Below, piece by piece: positions 62,375 through 64,000 of a stretch of DNA of 64,000 bases. The first letter of the stretch is position 1. Each line of letters starts with the position of its first letter. The notes under the pieces were generated by a model that was not told the DNA's origin, ran no database searches, and saw only the letters and a list, made by a program, of their open reading frames with translations. Made by a program: the position numbers and the translations under genes. Where the stretch lies: contig CANFVE010000003.1 in assembly GCA_947450365.1 (NCBI GenBank), forward strand, positions 41,767 through 105,766, given 5' to 3'. This stretch comes from Cytophagaceae bacterium. GTDB lineage: Bacteria > Bacteroidota > Bacteroidia > Cytophagales > Spirosomataceae.

Positions 62375-63853
62375 ATGCTTTTGTGTGGGATCGATGTGGG
62401 TACATCTTCAATCAAATTTAGTGTTGTTGACGGTGACAACCAACAATTAATTTATTCTTGTTCATTCCCCGAACATGAAAATGATATTTCATCCCCAGAA
62501 CCTGGATTTGCTGAGCAAGAACCTGAGCATTGGTGGTATTGTGTCAAACAAGCTATTTTACAAGGAAATATAAGTGGAAAATACAATCCGAAAGACATAA
62601 AATCGATTGGTATATCGTACCAAATGCATGGTCTTGTCGTATTAGATGCACATTTAAATGTTCTACGTCCATCAATTATTTGGTGTGATTCACGTGCTGC
62701 AATGTTAGGCGAAGAGGCTTACCAGTCCTTAGGTGTCAATTTTTGCCAATCACACTTATTAAATTCCCCTGGTAATTTTACGGCTGCGAAATTGGCTTGG
62801 GTTAAAAAAAATCAACCTGCGATTTACGAAAAAATCGCCCATGTACTTTTGCCTGGTGATTTCATTGCATGTCGCTTAACGGAATCACTTGGAACATCGG
62901 CATCTGCCCTTTCCGAGGGAATATTTTGGGACTTTAAAGAACAACATATTTCGAATGAATTACTGAGTTATTACGGATTTGATAAAGGCCTTTTTCCTGA
63001 AGTTAAACCCGTTTTTTCGAATCATGGGCAAATCACGCCGAATGTGGCACTTGAATTAGGCTTCGCCACGGATGTGAGCGTGAGTTATAAGGCTGGTGAT
63101 CAACCGAATAATGCATTTTCATTAGGTGTTTTAGATCCCGGTGAAATTGCGACGACTGCTGGAACATCAGGGGTCGTTTATGGCGTAAGTGATGAATTAA
63201 AATTTGACCCTTTGAACCGGGTGAATTCATTTGCTCATGTAAATTATCATGAGGAAATTGTTCGGATAGGTGTTTTGATGTGTATCAATGGAACGGGGAT
63301 TTTAAATCGTTGGATTAAACAAAATTTCTTTCCTAACTACTCCTATCAAGAAATGAATCAAATCGCCGCACAGGCAAATGTAGGCTCTAATGGTTTGCTT
63401 TGCAATCCTTTTGGAAACGGAGCTGAGCGGATATTTAATAATAAACAGATTGGGGCTAGTTTCCAGGGATTGGATTTTAATCGACACCAACAAGCAGAAA
63501 TTATTCGATCAGCCCAGGAAGGTATCGCATTTTCTATGGTATATGGTATCGAATTGCTATCACATGTAGGCATTACCCCATCCCTATTGAAAGCCGGAAA
63601 AGCAAATATGTATTTAAGTGATGTCTTTACGGAGACGATTGTTAATGCTTCTAATGTTTCGGTAGAGTTAGTGGAGACAGACGGTGCCTATGGCGCGGCT
63701 TTAGGAGGCGGCGTGGGATTAGGTCATTATTCATCCACTCATGAGGCGGTCGCTACATTGAAAAAGTTAGAAACCATTCAACCCAACGGGAAAAAAGATG
63801 AAACACAGGAAGCGTATCAACATTGGAAAGAAAATCTATTGAAATCAATCTAA
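62375..63853 (+). CDS. xylB: Xylulokinase (FGGY family)
   Basis: Phosphorylates D-xylulose to xylulose 5-phosphate. The 492-residue sugar kinase starts LLCGIDVGTSSIKFSVVD (phosphate loop), has YQMHGLVVLD and WCDSRA in the sugar-binding lobe, the catalytic Asp in YKAGDQPNNAFSLG, TTAGTSGVVYG and a C-terminal ETDGAYGAALGGGVGLG. QMHG is typical of xylulokinase within FGGY. No xylose isomerase or transporter is next to it within the window. It ends 32 nt before the tRNA-Leu gene on the other strand. Confidence 0.9.
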   Translation: MLLCGIDVGTSSIKFSVVDGDNQQLIYSCSFPEHENDISSPEPGFAEQEPEHWWYCVKQAILQGNISGKYNPKDIKSIGISYQMHGLVVLDAHLNVLRPSIIWCDSRAAMLGEEAYQSLGVNFCQSHLLNSPGNFTAAKLAWVKKNQPAIYEKIAHVLLPGDFIACRLTESLGTSASALSEGIFWDFKEQHISNELLSYYGFDKGLFPEVKPVFSNHGQITPNVALELGFATDVSVSYKAGDQPNNAFSLGVLDPGEIATTAGTSGVVYGVSDELKFDPLNRVNSFAHVNYHEEIVRIGVLMCINGTGILNRWIKQNFFPNYSYQEMNQIAAQANVGSNGLLCNPFGNGAERIFNNKQIGASFQGLDFNRHQQAEIIRSAQEGIAFSMVYGIELLSHVGITPSLLKAGKANMYLSDVFTETIVNASNVSVELVETDGAYGAALGGGVGLGHYSSTHEAVATLKKLETIQPNGKKDETQEAYQHWKENLLKSI

Positions 63854-63884
63854 AAAGTAAAGCCTCTCAATTTCTTGAGAGGCT
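63852..63884 (-). terminator. Terminator of tRNA-Leu
   Basis: Perfect 10-bp stem AGCCTCTCAA / TTGAGAGGCT (63861-63870 and 63875-63884). On the minus strand it is followed by TTTACTTTTTA, so it ends tRNA transcription. In the plus direction no T-run follows, but the hairpin also lies 8 nt after the xylB stop. Confidence 0.8.
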
Positions 63885-63885
63885 G

Positions 63886-63969
63886 TACCCAGAGCCGGAG
63901 TCGAACCGGCACGGGCTTGCACCCACGGGTGTTTGAGACCAGCGCGTCTACCAATTCCGCCATCTGGGC
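63886..63969 (-). tRNA. tRNA-Leu (anticodon CAA)
   Basis: The 84-nt minus-strand sequence folds as a class II tRNA. Acceptor arms GCCCAGA and TCTGGGT pair with a G-U at 1-72; the D-arm is GCG...CGC with GGTAGA; the anticodon loop CTCAAAC gives CAA (reads UUG); a long variable arm GTGGGTGCAAGCCCGT-like hairpin follows; the T-arm is GCCGG TTCGACT CCGGC. The anticodon stem carries a U-C mismatch at its second pair. CCA is not encoded (discriminator A is followed by CAG). Confidence 0.93.
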
Positions 63970-63980
63970 AATTCAATACA

Positions 63981-63988
63981 CAAAAGTA
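63981..63988 (-). promoter_or_regulatory. tRNA-Leu -7 promoter element
   Basis: TACTTTTG on the minus strand (complement of 63981-63988), exact TAnnTTTG, 11 nt before the first tRNA base. The -33 element would fall outside the window. Confidence 0.65.
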
Positions 63989-64000
63989 GGCTTTATTCTC

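Noticed and set aside
1..64000. CRISPR arrays, insertion sequences, prophage or defence islands
   Set aside because: No regularly spaced repeats, transposase or integrase motifs, terminal inverted repeats or phage genes were seen anywhere; the window reads as ordinary core and metabolic chromosome.

Overview
The window looks like chromosomal DNA from a Bacteroidota bacterium, most likely of the Cytophagales type (genus not resolved). Reasons: low GC; genes packed with 1-14 nt overlaps; few Shine-Dalgarno sequences; repeated copies of the Bacteroidota -7 promoter element TAnnTTTG just upstream of genes and of the tRNA; a MenE of the short Bacteroidota form; many secreted proteins and SPII lipoproteins; an OmpA/PD40 protein. 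I see no insertion sequences, prophage genes, CRISPR arrays or rRNA. No stretch over 300 bases lacks a gene.

Layout. 1-7.4 kb: end of a DUF2452 gene, then menE, an unknown gene, an aldehyde dehydrogenase, a large secreted zinc-peptidase/beta-propeller/beta-barrel protein and a TPR lipoprotein. 7.5-10.8 kb: thrS-infC-rpmI-rplT translation cluster with its terminator. 10.8-13.0 kb: cysteine desulfurase plus XdhC, which looks like a molybdenum-cofactor sulfuration pair. 13.1-16.1 kb: dnaK and a desaturase strongly resembling eukaryotic dihydroceramide delta-4 desaturases. 16.1-22.4 kb: maltodextrin locus (GH65 maltose phosphorylase and beta-phosphoglucomutase on one strand; secreted GH13 amylase and a MalT-like transporter on the other), continuing into DUF1460, PatB, an unknown membrane-anchored protein, an IlvD-type sugar-acid dehydratase and an SDR.

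27.4-36.9 kb is the most distinctive region: a ten-gene minus-strand operon for non-phosphorylating L-fucose catabolism. It holds a FucP permease, mutarotase, L-fucose dehydrogenase, lactonase, a UxaA-type dehydratase, 2-keto-3-deoxy-fuconate dehydrogenase and FAH-type diketo-acid hydrolase, giving pyruvate and lactate. A GH29 alpha-L-fucosidase that could supply the sugar is encoded divergently at 39.4 kb. The operon also carries an SGNH hydrolase, a D-threonine aldolase-like enzyme and an M19 dipeptidase that the textbook pathway does not need. Three departures stand out: the dehydratase family, a YxxxN active site in the L-fucose dehydrogenase, and loss of the FucP proton-coupling aspartate.

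40.8-49.1 kb: dapA-ligA operon with two small genes; rpe; an OmpA-family protein; an acyltransferase and a GT2 glycosyltransferase. 49.2-51.4 kb: ahpD-ahpC with divergent oxyR, a peroxide-defence module of the mycobacterial AhpC/AhpD type. 51.3-57.7 kb: UMF1-like transporter, topoisomerase IV subunit A, Nudix hydrolase and a COG2509 flavoprotein. 57.7-64 kb: DUF255 thioredoxin-fold protein, ruvC, polysaccharide deacetylase, tatD, an orphan ABC ATPase, xylulokinase and tRNA-Leu(CAA).

All functions are assigned by reading translations and motifs; no database search was run.
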